The position numbers and the translations under genes are program-made. A DNA stretch of 64,000 nt from Bacteroidales bacterium (GTDB taxonomy: Bacteria > Bacteroidota > Bacteroidia > Bacteroidales > P3): the NCBI GenBank assembly GCA_009785505.1, contig WQWA01000004.1, positions 1-64,000 on the forward strand. Reading direction: 5' to 3'. Positions within the stretch are counted from its first letter, which is position 1, and every line of letters begins with the position of its first letter. This document shows, piece by piece, positions 1-7,214 of this stretch. The notes beneath the pieces are model-generated. The model saw only the letters and a program-made list of their open reading frames with translations, was not told the DNA's origin and did not search any database.

Positions 1-492
1 ATGATAGAGTTTTGGTATTTTGTTTTGCCGGCATTATATCCTCACGAACGAAAGCCTGCGCTTAAAGGTGCGGTTTCGTTTGTGGTTCTGTTTTTTACCG
101 GCGTTTTGACGGCTTACTTTTTGATTTTTCCGTTAGCCCTTAATTTTTTGGGAACCTACCAAATCAGCGAAAGCGTGCCCAATCAAATATCGCTCAACTC
201 GTATATCAGCACGTTTTTAACACTTATTTTTTTGATGGGCTTGGTATTTGAAATGCCTGTTGTTGCTTATTTTCTCGCAAAAATTGGACTTCTGAGGAGT
301 GAGTTTTTCAAAAAATACAGAAAATATTCTGTTGTTGTTATTCTCATTTTGTCTGCTTTTATCACGCCAAGTCCGGATGTGTTTACGATGTTTATGGTTG
401 CGCTTCCCTTGCAACTTCTTTTTGAATTGAGCAGATTGGTGGTGAAAAAGGTTGAGAGTAAATCGCTGTTGCGAGTGTATAATAAGGCGTAA
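1..492 (+). CDS. tatC: TatC, Sec-independent translocase subunit (3' part only)
   Basis: The C-terminal 163 residues of TatC, the multi-spanning membrane subunit of the twin-arginine translocase that binds RR signal peptides. The gene enters from the left edge, so the Met at position 1 is probably internal; complete family members are about 250-280 aa. Visible are the PALYPHERK stretch after an early helix, typical of TatC, and further hydrophobic segments ending in the conserved SAFITPSPD segment. It converges on the gldE-like gene with only 5 nt between stop codons. A possible client, a ferredoxin with an RRKFL motif, lies at 54544-55098. Confidence 0.9.
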   Translation: MIEFWYFVLPALYPHERKPALKGAVSFVVLFFTGVLTAYFLIFPLALNFLGTYQISESVPNQISLNSYISTFLTLIFLMGLVFEMPVVAYFLAKIGLLRSEFFKKYRKYSVVVILILSAFITPSPDVFTMFMVALPLQLLFELSRLVVKKVESKSLLRVYNKA

Positions 493-497
493 ACAAT

Positions 498-1793
498 TTA
501 TTTTTTCGTTACTCGAATTTTCTTAATCCGTCGTTGATCAACGGCTTCGACATGGAACGTAAACGGAGGAATCTTGATTTCTCGCAAACGCTGAGGGATT
601 TCGCCGGTTTGCTCCAAAATCAAGCCTGCCAAACTTTCGGATTCGCTCTTCAAATTATCGAAAAAATCGCCGTCGATTTGAACAACTTTACAAAAATCAT
701 TCAACGAAATTTTGCCTTCAAACATCCAACTATGTTCATTGATTTGATGATACATTTTTTCGTCGGATTCGATGTCGAATTCATCACTAATATCGCCAAC
801 GACTTCTTCTAAAATATCCTCTAGTGTGATAATTCCGGATGTTCCGCCGTATTCATCAACTACAATTGCAAAATGTTGTTTTCTACTCTTAAATTCGGTT
901 AGCAACGTGTCGATTTTTTTATTTTCCGGAACGAAAAAAGCCTGTCGTACCAACGAGTTCCAATCGAAAGAGTCATTCTCGGACAAGTACGGTAAAAGAT
1001 CTTTGATGTGCAAAATTCCTACCACAGTGTCCATGGTTTCGCTGTACACCGGAACACGTGAATACTCCGTTTCTCTGATGACTTTCATTACTTCAGAAAA
1101 CTTCGATTGTCGTTCAACAGCCGTTACATCCACACGCGACTTCATGATTTCGCAAACTTCTATATCACCGAATTTCACAATGCTTTTGAGAAAATTTTTC
1201 TCGTTGGTTTCGGCACTTCCTTTAACCGCAATATCGATCACATCTTCCAATTCCTCAATCGACATATTTCGATGTTGTTTTTCCAAACGCTTATCTAAAA
1301 TCGCTGTAGAGCGCACTAAAATTCCCGATAACGGAGATAAAATCTTCAGCAAAATCCGCAACGGACGCGTCATGAACATTGCCATTTTCAACGAATTCGC
1401 ATTGGCATAAACCTTTGGAATAATTTCGCCGAAAAGCAGTAGTACTGCAGTAATCACAACCACTTGCAAGATAAATCCCAGCGTCGGCATGGTCGAGAAA
1501 TCGAACATTTGACTGATCAATACTGTCGAAGAAATAATAACCGCAACGCTCAAAAAATTATTTGCAATAATAATTGTGGCAAGTAATCTTTTTGGCTTTT
1601 CAATGAGTTTCAAAAGTCCGGCATACTTCAGACTTTTATCGGTTTTTATGGTGTTGATGTCCTTTGGCGACAGCGAAAAGATTGCCGTTTCGGAAGCCGA
1701 AACCAATGCTCCGAGCAGTATCAAAAATGCAATACCAAACAGAGCAAACAAGTGTGTTAGCGAAAATCCTATGAAAATCGACAGTAAAATCAT
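498..1793 (-). CDS. gldE: CNNM/CBS-domain membrane protein, GldE-like
   Basis: A 431-aa protein with the hemolysin C/CorC layout: an N-terminal DUF21/CNNM membrane domain with hydrophobic helices (about 1-190), a pair of CBS domains (about 215-340) and a CorC_HlyC C-terminal domain (about 352-428, around FAIVVDEYGGTSGIITLED). The family includes ion-efflux proteins and, in Bacteroidota, GldE, linked to gliding and type IX secretion. It is the last gene of rplY-pth-gldE, with one base between pth and this start. The family is certain; the GldE name rests on phylum and on GldH elsewhere in the window, since other CorC-like paralogues share the layout. Confidence 0.75.
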   Translation of the reverse strand: MILLSIFIGFSLTHLFALFGIAFLILLGALVSASETAIFSLSPKDINTIKTDKSLKYAGLLKLIEKPKRLLATIIIANNFLSVAVIISSTVLISQMFDFSTMPTLGFILQVVVITAVLLLFGEIIPKVYANANSLKMAMFMTRPLRILLKILSPLSGILVRSTAILDKRLEKQHRNMSIEELEDVIDIAVKGSAETNEKNFLKSIVKFGDIEVCEIMKSRVDVTAVERQSKFSEVMKVIRETEYSRVPVYSETMDTVVGILHIKDLLPYLSENDSFDWNSLVRQAFFVPENKKIDTLLTEFKSRKQHFAIVVDEYGGTSGIITLEDILEEVVGDISDEFDIESDEKMYHQINEHSWMFEGKISLNDFCKVVQIDGDFFDNLKSESESLAGLILEQTGEIPQRLREIKIPPFTFHVEAVDQRRIKKIRVTKK

Positions 1794-1794
1794 G

Positions 1795-2358
1795 TTATTT
1801 ATTATTGAACAAAGTCATCGTTCTATCCGCACCCATCGTTACAAAGCTTTTTATTAGTTCTGTGGCTTGTTTGAGTTTCGGTTCAACAATCTCGTTTTCC
1901 AACGAAGTAAACCGACTCAACACGTACTCCGATTGAAATCCCTTTGCAAAATCCGCACCAATTCCAAATCTCAGACGATTGAAGTTTTGTGTGTCTAATT
2001 TCAAAGTGATGTCAATAAGTCCGTTGTGTCCGCCGTCGCCACCCGATTTTTTCAAGCGAAGTTGTCCCACATCAAGCGCCAAATCATCTACAACAACCAA
2101 CATATTCTCGACCGGAATATTCTCCTGCTGCATCCAGTATCGAACGGCTTTCCCGCTAAGGTTCATATAGGTTGTAGGTTTAATCAATACCAGCGTACGA
2201 CCTTTCACACGAACTTCCGCACGATAAGCGTAACGTTCCGTCTTAAAGTCCGTCTTGGCATCAGCGGCGAGTTGATCCAACACCATAAACCCAATGTTAT
2301 GGCGGGTATTGGCGTATTCTGCACCGATGTTACCAAGACCGACAATCAAGAATTTCAC
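1795..2358 (-). CDS. pth: Peptidyl-tRNA hydrolase
   Basis: A 187-aa cytoplasmic enzyme that releases peptides from peptidyl-tRNA dropped by stalled ribosomes. The N-terminal FLIVGLGNIGAEYANTRHN carries the catalytic His; YMNLSGKAV and GGHNGLIDI hold the conserved Asn residues that bind the tRNA 3' end. Length matches bacterial Pth. It lies 13 nt downstream of rplY, the common rplY-pth pairing, and is followed at once by the gldE-like gene, so all three are probably co-transcribed from the rplY promoter. Confidence 0.95.
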   Translation of the reverse strand: MKFLIVGLGNIGAEYANTRHNIGFMVLDQLAADAKTDFKTERYAYRAEVRVKGRTLVLIKPTTYMNLSGKAVRYWMQQENIPVENMLVVVDDLALDVGQLRLKKSGGDGGHNGLIDITLKLDTQNFNRLRFGIGADFAKGFQSEYVLSRFTSLENEIVEPKLKQATELIKSFVTMGADRTMTLFNNK

Positions 2359-2371
2359 GGCAATTTATTTT

Positions 2372-2968
2372 TTATTCTGCCTCTTCGGTTGCTCCTTCTG
2401 CTGCCGCTGTTTCAACTGCCGCAACATTACGTGTGGTTTTCACGATACAAACCGTTGTACTCGGATGCTCAACAATCGTAAAATTGTCAACTTCGAGTGC
2501 TGCAACCTTTACCATATCACCGATTTGGAGAGGGCTAAGGTCGATAGTTATCGTTTGCGGCATATCTTTCGGAAGTGCTTTTATTCTGATTTTTCGAGTA
2601 GATTTCACAAGTTTACCACCTTGCAAAACTCCGGGAGAACTGCCTACATACACAACCGGAATAGGTAACGTAATTTGCTTATCTTCATGCAACTCAAATA
2701 AATCGGCATGCAATATGCGATCATTTACTTTGTGATACTGAATGTCTTGCAGAATGGTCAAATACTTCTTACCGTTCAAGTCTACTTCGATAAAACATAC
2801 ATCAGGCGTAAACACGATGTTTTTGAATGAAGTTTCCGGCGTAGAAAAGTGAATTTGTTCTTCTCCGCCATAGATTACGCATGGCACAAGACCTGCGTTG
2901 CGCAAGGCTTTTGCATCTTTTTTCCCTACGTTCGCACGTGGCGAACCGCTCATAGATACTGTTTTCAT
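2372..2968 (-). CDS. rplY: 50S ribosomal protein L25/Ctc
   Basis: A 198-aa long-form L25 (TL5/CTC type), the 5S rRNA-binding ribosomal protein. The N-terminal half (about 1-95) is the 5S-binding domain, with ALRNAGLVPCVIYGG; the second half is the beta-rich CTC domain, with LPIPVVYVGSSPGV, followed by an Ala/Glu-rich tail. The open frame reaches 3025, but the Met at 2968 (MKTVSMSGSPR) matches the family start and lies 26 nt after the TATCTTTG box at 2995-3002, which would fall inside any longer version. Confidence 0.93.
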   Translation of the reverse strand: MKTVSMSGSPRANVGKKDAKALRNAGLVPCVIYGGEEQIHFSTPETSFKNIVFTPDVCFIEVDLNGKKYLTILQDIQYHKVNDRILHADLFELHEDKQITLPIPVVYVGSSPGVLQGGKLVKSTRKIRIKALPKDMPQTITIDLSPLQIGDMVKVAALEVDNFTIVEHPSTTVCIVKTTRNVAAVETAAAEGATEEAE

Positions 2969-2994
2969 TGTTTTGATTTTTTTAAAATGGATTG

Positions 2995-3002
2995 CAAAGA
3001 TA
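2995..3002 (-). promoter_or_regulatory. Promoter -7 box of rplY-pth-gldE
   Basis: TATCTTTG on the minus strand. It decides the rplY start at 2968. Confidence 0.75.
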
Positions 3003-3046
3003 CGATTTTTTGGGGAAATAAGCAAATTATTTTGGAAATTTGGAAA

Positions 3047-3078
3047 TTTGGTTATTTCGAAAATTATTTGTAACTTTG
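3047..3078 (+). promoter_or_regulatory. Promoter of ncRNA copy A
   Basis: TTTG at 3047-3050, a 20-nt spacer, then TAACTTTG at 3071-3078: both halves of the Bacteroidota vegetative promoter. The predicted +1, five bases after the box, is 3083, exactly the first base of the RNA's closing stem. The same TTTG-N20-TAACTTTG arrangement precedes copy B. Confidence 0.8.
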
Positions 3079-3082
3079 CAAT

Positions 3083-3229
3083 GTGAAAGAAACTTGCTTA
3101 GGTTCGATCGCTGATTAGCACAGACTACGGACTTCACTGGGGACTATGACCGCCACAACTGCCAAGACGTAGAAATTGGCACAAAGGAGTGCGATACCTT
3201 TGCTAAACAAGTTTCTTTCACTTTTTTTT
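3083..3229 (+). ncRNA. Structured ncRNA, copy A, paired with a convergent BECR-like gene
   Basis: A predicted RNA of about 147 nt. The closing stem pairs 3083-3096 with 3208-3221 (14 perfect pairs), then one mismatch and four more pairs (3098-3101 with 3203-3206). Inside are three hairpins: P1 (3119-3123 with 3137-3141, one mismatch), P2 (GCCAA 3161-3165 with TTGGC 3176-3180) and P3 (CAAAGG 3182-3187 with CCTTTG 3197-3202). The P1 loop carries CTACG (3125-3129) and the P2 loop CGTAG (3168-3172), allowing a kissing contact. A run of eight T (3222-3229) follows the closing stem as a terminator. The second copy at 63153-63301 keeps every element with compensatory changes. No Rfam family was recognised by eye; a 6S-like RNA is a weaker alternative because the hairpins and loop contact do not fit a single long rod. 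Confidence 0.8.
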
Positions 3230-3619
3230 CCACAGCAATGTTTTCTTGTCAAAAAAATCTTTCCGCATAACGGTTGCCGTTTTTATTTCGTAAAATCCTT
3301 TTTGCAGTGCATAATTCATTTCTATTGCAGTAGTTTTGGGTTTGCCGTTCCAAAGCACCAACAAAAGGGAATTTCCGACTCCTTTGTAAATTCTGTTGAA
3401 ATTAATTACGACCAAATCAACAAACATCTGTGGAGTCAGTCCAACTGACGCTAACTCTGCCTCGTGTCGATTAAAAATGTGTTTGAGGTGACTTTCGCAA
3501 ACATAGATATCGGCTGTTTCTCTGCCAATTTGGTCGGCAATTGTTTTTTTCAGTTTACCGATTTTTTTGTAGTGCTTTTGGTCTTCAATCCGAGGACGAT
3601 TTGTTGGTGTTTTTTTCAT
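3218..3619 (-). CDS. Small BECR/PBECR-like predicted nuclease, copy A
   Basis: A 133-aa basic protein. Its start (MKKTPTNRP) is set by the paralogue at 63290-63691, which has exactly the same length. Conserved blocks: NRPxIEDQKHYK at the N-terminus, the central HLKHIxNRH, then FVDxVVxNFNRIYxG, and LLWKKK at the end. From memory these resemble PBECR domains (phage Barnase-EndoU-ColicinE5/D-RelE-like nucleases); activity is not shown. The final Lys codons are the complement of the ncRNA's T-tract and the stop codon lies in the ncRNA closing stem, so gene and RNA transcripts overlap at their 3' ends. Upstream sequence is shared with copy B and with dprA. Confidence 0.75.
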   Translation of the reverse strand: MKKTPTNRPRIEDQKHYKKIGKLKKTIADQIGRETADIYVCESHLKHIFNRHEAELASVGLTPQMFVDLVVINFNRIYKGVGNSLLLVLWNGKPKTTAIEMNYALQKGFYEIKTATVMRKDFFDKKTLLWKKK

Positions 3620-3671
3620 GACTTTTGTGTTTTTTATGAATAATTTTGTTACGAACGAAACCCAGTTCATG

Positions 3672-3755
3672 TATATAACGCAGAAAACTCGATTTTCGTA
3701 TAAAAAAAAACTTAAAAAATGTTAAAATGTTGATAACTTTTAGGAATTGTTAATA
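3672..3755 (-). promoter_or_regulatory. Shared upstream control region of the BECR-like gene, copy A
   Basis: In gene orientation: TTATTAACA and TTATCAACA direct repeats offset by 20 bp (about 3729-3755), an AT-rich stretch, then a core at 3672-3706 containing TATACGAAAATCGA and ending in TGCGTTATATA. The same arrangement precedes the gene at 63290-63691 and dprA at 25548. The core has rough dyad symmetry around TCGA, so it could be an operator, an unusual promoter, or both. No TAnnTTTG box was seen for this gene. Confidence 0.6.
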
Positions 3756-3782
3756 AGCTTGCCGAGATTTCAAAAAAAATCG

Positions 3783-3790
3783 TATCTTTG
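3783..3790 (+). promoter_or_regulatory. Promoter -7 box of the PdxA-like gene and murF-alr
   Basis: TATCTTTG; the ATG follows at 3812, giving a leader of about 17 nt. Confidence 0.75.
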
Positions 3791-3811
3791 TAGATTATTT
3801 TACGCAAAATC

Positions 3812-4648
3812 ATGGATACACAAAAACGAAAAATAGCGGTTGCAGTTGGAAATGCGGATAAATCGGCACTCGAAGCGGTTTATAAAAATTTACAAGACCA
3901 TCAAGTGTTGGATCAGGTTCAAATTACTTTTTTTCCGGGTGGAATGGAAGGACTTGAAGAGGCTTTAGACAAAGCATCTTCGGGATTTGATGCAATGATT
4001 GCCATGCCTTTGGAAGGCGTTGATATTGCTAAATTTTGGAGAGAGAAATGGACGGCTCTCAAAGACACTTTACAGCTTTTTGTTTGTGAAGATTTTCATT
4101 ACATCACGCTGATTACCGAAAACACAAACGACATCGGCTTTTTGCCCGATACGGAAAAGAATGTGATGCGTATAGAAAAATTTTCGGAAGCATTGAAATC
4201 CATGTTTCGTCTGCCTTTGCCGAGATTAGCTGTGATGTCAACATCGAAAAACACCGACGGGAAAGCCACAAAAGAAGACAAGGAAATTCTGATGCCGGCA
4301 GTTCAAAAAGCATTTGAAAAATTAATTCCTGTTTTCGGCACCTTCTCCGGTGAAGTTTTTTTTGCTTCGGAAAGTTTTTTGCGGTTCGACGGGTTTTGCT
4401 TTGTGAATCGTGAGCAAGCCAATGACATGCTCGCCAAATACGCCGGAATCAACATTTTATTTGAAGCCGAAGCGCCGATAGTTTTGGCAACGCCGATCAC
4501 AGATGCAACAGACGTGGAGGAAATTTTCAGAGAAACGCTTTACAAAGTGAATGATGTGTTGCGACACCAAAAAGAATATGCCGAAATGAGTAAAAATCCG
4601 TTGAAATTTGAGTTAGAACGTAAGAATAGTGAATTTCAAGCATTTTAA
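3812..4648 (+). CDS. Degenerate PdxA-like protein, probably not a dehydrogenase
   Basis: A 278-aa protein that can be aligned by eye along most of PdxA (4-hydroxythreonine-4-phosphate dehydrogenase, pyridoxal phosphate synthesis): IAVAVGNADKSALEAV against the family IGITxGDPAGIGPE, PRLAVMSTSKNTDG against PRIAVLGLNPHAGE, and the KEDKEILMPAVQKA helix. All three metal-ligand histidine sites look lost: the TTH site reads TEN, NPHAGE reads SKNTDG, and YHDQG is replaced. The protein is also shorter than PdxA (about 330 aa). It is therefore probably a repurposed paralogue. Its last 20 nt overlap the GTG start of murF-alr, implying translational coupling with cell-wall synthesis; alanine racemase needs PLP, but no regulatory link is shown. 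Confidence 0.6.
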   Translation: MDTQKRKIAVAVGNADKSALEAVYKNLQDHQVLDQVQITFFPGGMEGLEEALDKASSGFDAMIAMPLEGVDIAKFWREKWTALKDTLQLFVCEDFHYITLITENTNDIGFLPDTEKNVMRIEKFSEALKSMFRLPLPRLAVMSTSKNTDGKATKEDKEILMPAVQKAFEKLIPVFGTFSGEVFFASESFLRFDGFCFVNREQANDMLAKYAGINILFEAEAPIVLATPITDATDVEEIFRETLYKVNDVLRHQKEYAEMSKNPLKFELERKNSEFQAF

Positions 4649-7214
4649 TATCGCCGAAATTATTCAAATTTTGAAGGCCGAGCCGTTTCCGAAAATTTTT
4701 CAAGATTCGGAAATAACGGATATTTGTATTGATAGCCGAAAAATTTCGACCGTTCAAAACACATTATTTTTTGCATTGAAAACGGCAAAAAACGATGGTC
4801 ATAAATACATTCCGAATCTTCTTGAAAAGGGTGTAAAATATTTTGTGGTTGAGCGTTTGCCGGATTTCGAAATACCAAGCGATGCGGTGTTTTTAGTTGT
4901 AAAAAATTCTTTGGATGCATTGCAAAAATTAGCCATGCACCACCGTCAAAAATTCCAAATTCCCGTTATCGGAATCACAGGAAGCAATGGTAAAACGATG
5001 GTTAAAGAGTGGTTGTCGATTTTGCTTGATCCGTTTTTTAGCGTGGTTCGAAATCCGAAGAGTTACAACAGTCAAATCGGTGTCCCGCTTTCTGTTTGGA
5101 AGATAAATGAAACGCACGAAATTGGAATTTTTGAAGCCGGAATCTCCCAACCGGGCGAAATGGAGAACTTACAAAAAATTATTCAGCCAACCATCGGAAT
5201 TTTCACGATGATTGGAAGCGCTCACGATGAAGGTTTTTCTAACCGAGCAGAAAAAATTTCGGAAAAATTAAAATTGTTTACTGAAGTCGAACAGCTCGTT
5301 TATTGTGCTGACCATGCTGAAATTGAGGAGCAAATTTCAAAACGTCACTGCGAGGCACAACGTGCCGAAGCAATCCGGGCTTCGACAGGCTCAGCCTCCG
5401 CTGGATTGCTTCGCGGAGTTTATCCCGAGCGAAATCGAGGGGCTCGCAATGACGACCGCATTAAGTTTCTCACGTGGGGGAGAAAAAATCAAGAAGTAGA
5501 TTTATATATTCAGTCCGAAGAAAAAATTGGCTCCGAAACCTTGCTCACGGCGATTTATAAAGACGAAACTATTCGAATTTTAATTCCGTTTCAAGATTCA
5601 GCATCGGTTGAAAACCTCATTCATTGCTGGGCTTGTGCGTTGCTATTAGAAATTCCAAACGAGAAAATTGCGATGCACATGAAAAATCTGTCGCCACTCG
5701 AAATGCGTTTGGAATTGCAGGAAGGCATCAATCATTGTTCGATTATCAATGATAGTTACAACTCAGATTTCAATTCGCTAATGATTGCTTTAGATTTTTT
5801 ATCACAGCAAAAACAACATAAAAAACACACTGTTATTTTGTCGGATATGTTGCAAAGCGGACGCAATGAATCCGAGTTGTATCAAGACATTGCGAAACTT
5901 CTTGAGCAAAAAAAAGTCGATAGACTCATCGGAATTGGCCCTGCCCTATCCGCACAAGCCAAGCATTTTGCAATCGAAAAAGATTTTTTTCCGGATACTG
6001 CAACATTTTTGCAAAATTTTGACTTTTCATCGTTGAATCATGAAACGATTTTGCTGAAAGGTGCACGCATATTTGAATTTGAAAAAATCAACAATTTCTT
6101 GAAGCAAAAATCACACGAGACAAGGTTAGAAATCGACCTGAATGCAATGCAGCACAATCTGAATTATTTTCGTTCGAAAATCAAACCGACAACGAAAATT
6201 ATGTCGATGGTGAAGGCATTTTCGTATGGAAGCGGAAGTTTTGAAATCTCAAATTTTTTACAGTTCAATAATGTAGACTATCTCACGGTTGCTTACGCAG
6301 ATGAGGGTGTCGAACTTCGGAACTTCGGAATAACTTTGCCGATAATGGTCATGAATCCCGAAAAAATCGCCATGGAAAAAATGTTGCGATATAATTTGGA
6401 GCCTGAAATTTACAACTTTCGAACATTGGATTTTTTGATTGAAGAACTTGCCGAAAATCCGGATGTTTCACAGGTTTACATTCATTTGGAAATAGACACC
6501 GGCATGCACCGATTAGGTTTTTTAGAAAGTGATTTGCCCGAATTAATTCAGGTTTTGAAAACAGAAAAACGCATCAAAGTGCGTTCCGTTTTTTCGCATT
6601 TGGCAGGCTCGGAAGACCCGAATTTAGATGATTTTACACGTTTGCAGATTGAAAAATTCACAAAAATGAGTGAGTTTTTGATGCAAAAATTGGACTATCC
6701 GATTTTGCGACATATTCTCAATTCGGCAGGCGTTTCAAGGTTTCCCGAAGCACAGTTTGATATGGTGCGAGTTGGAGTCGGATTGTATGGCGTGGGCTTT
6801 GACCAAAACGAACAAAAATTGTTGCAAAATGTGAGTACGCTGAAATCCACAATTTCTCAAATCAAAACAATTTCGCCGAACGAAACTGTTGGTTACAATC
6901 GAAAATTCAAAGCGGAAACTATGACAAAAGTCGGCGTGGTCGCCATTGGTTATGCCGACGGATTAAGCCGAAAATTAGGAAACGGAAATGGTTCGGTTTG
7001 GGTTGGCAAACATCAAGTTCCGATTATCGGAAACGTATGTATGGACATGTGTATGATAGATTTAACAGGCGTTCCGGCACAAGAAGGCGACGAAGTAGAA
7101 GTATTCGGAAACAAAACCCCGATTCAAGAAGTCGCCCAAAAATGCGATACAATTCCTTACGAAGTTCTCACAGGGATTTCGAGGCGTGTGAAACGTGTTT
7201 ACTATCAGGAGTAG
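4629..7214 (+). CDS. murF-alr: MurF-alanine racemase fusion
   Basis: An 861-aa fusion known across Bacteroidota. The N-terminal ~490 residues are MurF, which adds D-Ala-D-Ala to the UDP-MurNAc tripeptide; the ATP loop GITGSNGKT lies near residue 115. The C-terminal ~365 residues are alanine racemase: the PLP lysine is in MSMVKAFSYG and the catalytic Tyr in VGYNRKF. Together they make D-Ala and consume its dipeptide. The start is GTG, inside the preceding gene. An extra ~37 residues (about 240-276) are encoded by a palindromic repeat at 5343-5454; without it the length would be about 824 aa, close to what I recall for the family. The 3' end overlaps the convergent helicase by 47 nt. Confidence 0.93.
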   Translation: MNFKHFNIAEIIQILKAEPFPKIFQDSEITDICIDSRKISTVQNTLFFALKTAKNDGHKYIPNLLEKGVKYFVVERLPDFEIPSDAVFLVVKNSLDALQKLAMHHRQKFQIPVIGITGSNGKTMVKEWLSILLDPFFSVVRNPKSYNSQIGVPLSVWKINETHEIGIFEAGISQPGEMENLQKIIQPTIGIFTMIGSAHDEGFSNRAEKISEKLKLFTEVEQLVYCADHAEIEEQISKRHCEAQRAEAIRASTGSASAGLLRGVYPERNRGARNDDRIKFLTWGRKNQEVDLYIQSEEKIGSETLLTAIYKDETIRILIPFQDSASVENLIHCWACALLLEIPNEKIAMHMKNLSPLEMRLELQEGINHCSIINDSYNSDFNSLMIALDFLSQQKQHKKHTVILSDMLQSGRNESELYQDIAKLLEQKKVDRLIGIGPALSAQAKHFAIEKDFFPDTATFLQNFDFSSLNHETILLKGARIFEFEKINNFLKQKSHETRLEIDLNAMQHNLNYFRSKIKPTTKIMSMVKAFSYGSGSFEISNFLQFNNVDYLTVAYADEGVELRNFGITLPIMVMNPEKIAMEKMLRYNLEPEIYNFRTLDFLIEELAENPDVSQVYIHLEIDTGMHRLGFLESDLPELIQVLKTEKRIKVRSVFSHLAGSEDPNLDDFTRLQIEKFTKMSEFLMQKLDYPILRHILNSAGVSRFPEAQFDMVRVGVGLYGVGFDQNEQKLLQNVSTLKSTISQIKTISPNETVGYNRKFKAETMTKVGVVAIGYADGLSRKLGNGNGSVWVGKHQVPIIGNVCMDMCMIDLTGVPAQEGDEVEVFGNKTPIQEVAQKCDTIPYEVLTGISRRVKRVYYQE
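5343..5454 (+). repeat. Palindromic repeat inserted in frame in murF-alr
   Basis: Imperfect inverted repeat of about 112 bp: it opens with CGTCACTGCGAGGC and closes with GGGGCTCGCAATGACG, with inner arms GAAGCAATCC and GGATTGCTTC. The frame stays open across it, giving an Arg/Ala/Glu-rich insert unlike the flanking protein. Its GC content is higher than the flanks. It is the type of mobile palindromic repeat usually seen between genes. Confidence 0.8.

Noticed and set aside
3083-3229. Simple terminator hairpin downstream of the BECR-like gene
   Set aside because: The RNA is on the opposite strand to the gene, has its own full promoter and internal conserved structure, and is duplicated at 63153-63301; a terminator alone would not keep that.
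3083-3229. 6S RNA, tmRNA, SRP RNA or Bacteroidales-type known small RNA
   Set aside because: No tmRNA tag frame or SRP signature was seen, and the fold has three hairpins with a kissing contact, not a single rod. A known family cannot be excluded without an Rfam search.
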